A DNA stretch of 24,163 bases from an uncultured Clostridia bacterium (GTDB lineage: Bacteria > Bacillota > Clostridia > UBA1381), in contig CAKSPW010000035.1 in the NCBI GenBank assembly GCA_934486495.1, positions 1 to 24,163 of the forward strand, given 5' to 3'. This document shows positions 23,318-24,163 of the stretch, in pieces. Each line of letters starts with the position of its first letter. Within the stretch, counting starts at the first letter, position 1. The notes beneath the pieces are model-generated. The model made no database searches. It had not been told where the DNA came from and saw only the letters and a program-made list of their open reading frames with translations. A program made the translations under genes and the position numbers.

Positions 23318-23422
23318 TTAAAAGCTTGCAATAATTCCGATTGCGCCGAGCACAACGGGAATAATCATCGCAACGGCGATAACCGCGCAAATTATTTTTT
23401 TCTGCTTGTCATCAAATTTCAT
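23318..23422 (-). CDS. 34-residue single-span membrane peptide, unknown
   Basis: A reading frame too short for standard cut-offs. The start KFDDKQKKIICAV is charged, and residues 10-32 are almost all hydrophobic with Gly and Pro (ending LGAIGIIASF), a single membrane span. AGGAG (23434-23438) lies 11 bases before ATG, inside the end of tadA. The first 11 bases overlap tadA in another frame, and its stop is 2 bases before the DUF218 start, which lacks a ribosome site. Both facts argue that it is translated, either as a functional small protein or as a coupling peptide. No homologue is recognised. Confidence 0.68.
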   Translation of the reverse strand: MKFDDKQKKIICAVIAVAMIIPVVLGAIGIIASF

Positions 23423-23903
23423 TTTCTGTAATTCTCCTTTTACGTTTTTGTTCTCTGAGATTTTTGAAAAAGCTTTGCAGAAGCTCCTTGCATTCGTCTT
23501 CTAAGATGCCGCCGTTTATTTCTACATTATAATAGAACAAACCCTTTTCAAACAAGTCGATTTTTGAACCGCAGCAGCCGATTTTATCATCATATGCGCC
23601 GAAATACACATTGTCAATTCTCGACTGGATAATGGCGCCGGCACACATCGGGCACGGCTCAAGTGTTACATACATTGCACAATCGGGAAGCCGCCATCCG
23701 CCAAGCTTTTTTGCAGCCTTTTGTATTGCTATAATTTCTGCGTGGCACAGCGGACTTTTTTTTGTTTCACGTTTGTTATACGCTCGCGCAATGATTTTAT
23801 TGTCGTGAACAATTACAGCGCCTATCGGAGTCTCGCCGATTGCGGCAGCTTTTTTTGCCTGCAATATTGCTTGCTTCATGTAATAAATATTAAAATCATT
23901 CAT
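23412..23903 (-). CDS. tadA: tRNA-specific adenosine deaminase
   Basis: Deaminates adenosine 34 of tRNA-Arg(ACG) to inosine. Zinc-dependent CDA fold, 163 residues, homodimer. HAE (His54, catalytic Glu56) and PCPMC (Cys84, Cys87) form the zinc site, and GETPIGAVIV and SRIDNVYFGAYD are typical of TadA as opposed to guanine or cytosine deaminases. The start is either 23903 or 23915, in frame, neither with a strong ribosome site. I prefer 23903 because residues DFNIYYMKQAI align with the usual short N-terminus and a weak GAG lies upstream; the promoter at 23939-23967 allows both. First gene of a four-gene operon. Confidence 0.93.
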   Translation of the reverse strand: MNDFNIYYMKQAILQAKKAAAIGETPIGAVIVHDNKIIARAYNKRETKKSPLCHAEIIAIQKAAKKLGGWRLPDCAMYVTLEPCPMCAGAIIQSRIDNVYFGAYDDKIGCCGSKIDLFEKGLFYYNVEINGGILEDECKELLQSFFKNLREQKRKRRITENEI

Positions 23904-23938
23904 GTAAAATCTCATTTCAATAATATTTGCTCATATTA

Positions 23939-23967
23939 ATTTTACCACAAACACATGGCAAAATCAA
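23939..23967 (-). promoter_or_regulatory. sigma-A promoter of the tadA operon
   Basis: On the minus strand, TTGATT (23962-23967), 17-bp spacer, TAAAAT (23939-23944). The leader would be very short, about 17-29 nt. Confidence 0.75.
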
Positions 23968-24006
23968 TTGATATAAGTATTGTTGAACCATTTGTATAAT
24001 TAAAGC

Positions 24007-24034
24007 GTTGTGCAAATCAAAATAAGTTGTGCAA
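24007..24034 (+). repeat. direct repeat of GTTGTGCAA upstream of a promoter
   Basis: GTTGTGCAA occurs at 24007-24015 and 24026-24034, a 19-bp period. An ATCAAA/TTTGAT inverted pair (24016-24021, 24035-24040) overlaps the second copy. Placed about 35-60 bases before the -35 box at 24069, it could bind a regulator. Confidence 0.45.
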
Positions 24035-24068
24035 TTTGATTAAATGACATAAAAAAACAAAAAAAGTG

Positions 24069-24097
24069 TTGACTTTATCCCAAAGCTATGGTATACT
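24069..24097 (+). promoter_or_regulatory. promoter of a gene beyond the window
   Basis: TTGACT (24069-24074), 17-bp spacer, TATACT (24092-24097). The first transcribed bases form a hairpin, with CGTCA (24106-24110) and TGACG (24116-24120) around GCGAT. No start codon with a ribosome site is reached before the window ends. Confidence 0.75.
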
Positions 24098-24163
24098 AAA
24101 ATAGTCGTCAGCGATTGACGGCGCACAGCTTTTAAAAGTCGGGTATTTAAAAAAAATAATTTT

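Noticed and set aside
1..24163. CRISPR array, transposon, prophage or integration site
   Set aside because: No regularly spaced repeats, transposase, integrase or terminal inverted repeats seen; tRNA-Gly has no integrase on its visible side.

Overview
The window looks like chromosomal DNA of a low-to-moderate GC Firmicute of the class Clostridia, probably an uncultured gut-type member. Supporting signs are strong AGGAGG ribosome sites, near-consensus sigma-A promoters (several with an extended TGn -10), many Arg AGA codons, a type III glutamine synthetase, a BMP-type nucleoside ABC importer and a YwiB/DUF1934 protein. No phage, insertion sequence, CRISPR array or integration site is visible; nearly all of it is housekeeping or metabolic DNA.

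Layout. Positions 1-73 hold tRNA-Gly(GCC) on the minus strand, divergent from a plus-strand run: pgi, a small P-loop protein, thrC and a 94-residue orphan with its own very strong promoter. Facing it is a minus-strand block: glnN (4371-6449) and, upstream of it in transcription order, a four-gene nucleoside uptake operon (lipoprotein, ATPase, two permeases; 11389 down to 6629). After a divergent control region come ddl, a DUF1934 gene and an S41 protease with a peptidoglycan-binding tail, then a separately promoted Gfo/Idh/MocA enzyme resembling GH109 glycosidases. A minus-strand pair (ABC exporter, stand-alone amidase-fold protein) follows. Then comes amt, an ammonium channel fused to a P-II sensor domain, behind a structured leader of about 250 nt. 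The end is minus strand: metK, and a tadA / 34-residue membrane peptide / DUF218 / acetyltransferase operon. A plus-strand promoter at 24069-24097 fires out of the window.

How the parts relate. Two loci concern nitrogen: glnN and amt-P-II. Both have consensus promoters followed by leaders with stem-loops, and both leaders carry the same 12-mer, CAAAGGTGTTTT, as the 5' arm of a hairpin. The amt promoter also shares 25 identical bases with the promoter that leaves the window. The ddl/DUF1934/S41 group is a cell-envelope cluster. All three convergent gene junctions (4177/4371, 16140/16243, 20690/20829) carry a long hairpin with the same apex, AGTC-(AATC, AATT or GATT)-GACT; two of the three are near-copies of one palindrome.

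I do not see a clear new defence, mobile or biosynthetic system. The best candidates for something undescribed are the paired nitrogen-gene leaders, the Amt-P-II fusion that lacks the uridylylation tyrosine, the shared-apex convergent hairpins, and the 34-residue membrane peptide coupled to the DUF218 gene. Starts were moved inward from the longest possible reading frame for seven genes, using ribosome sites and promoters; each entry says why.
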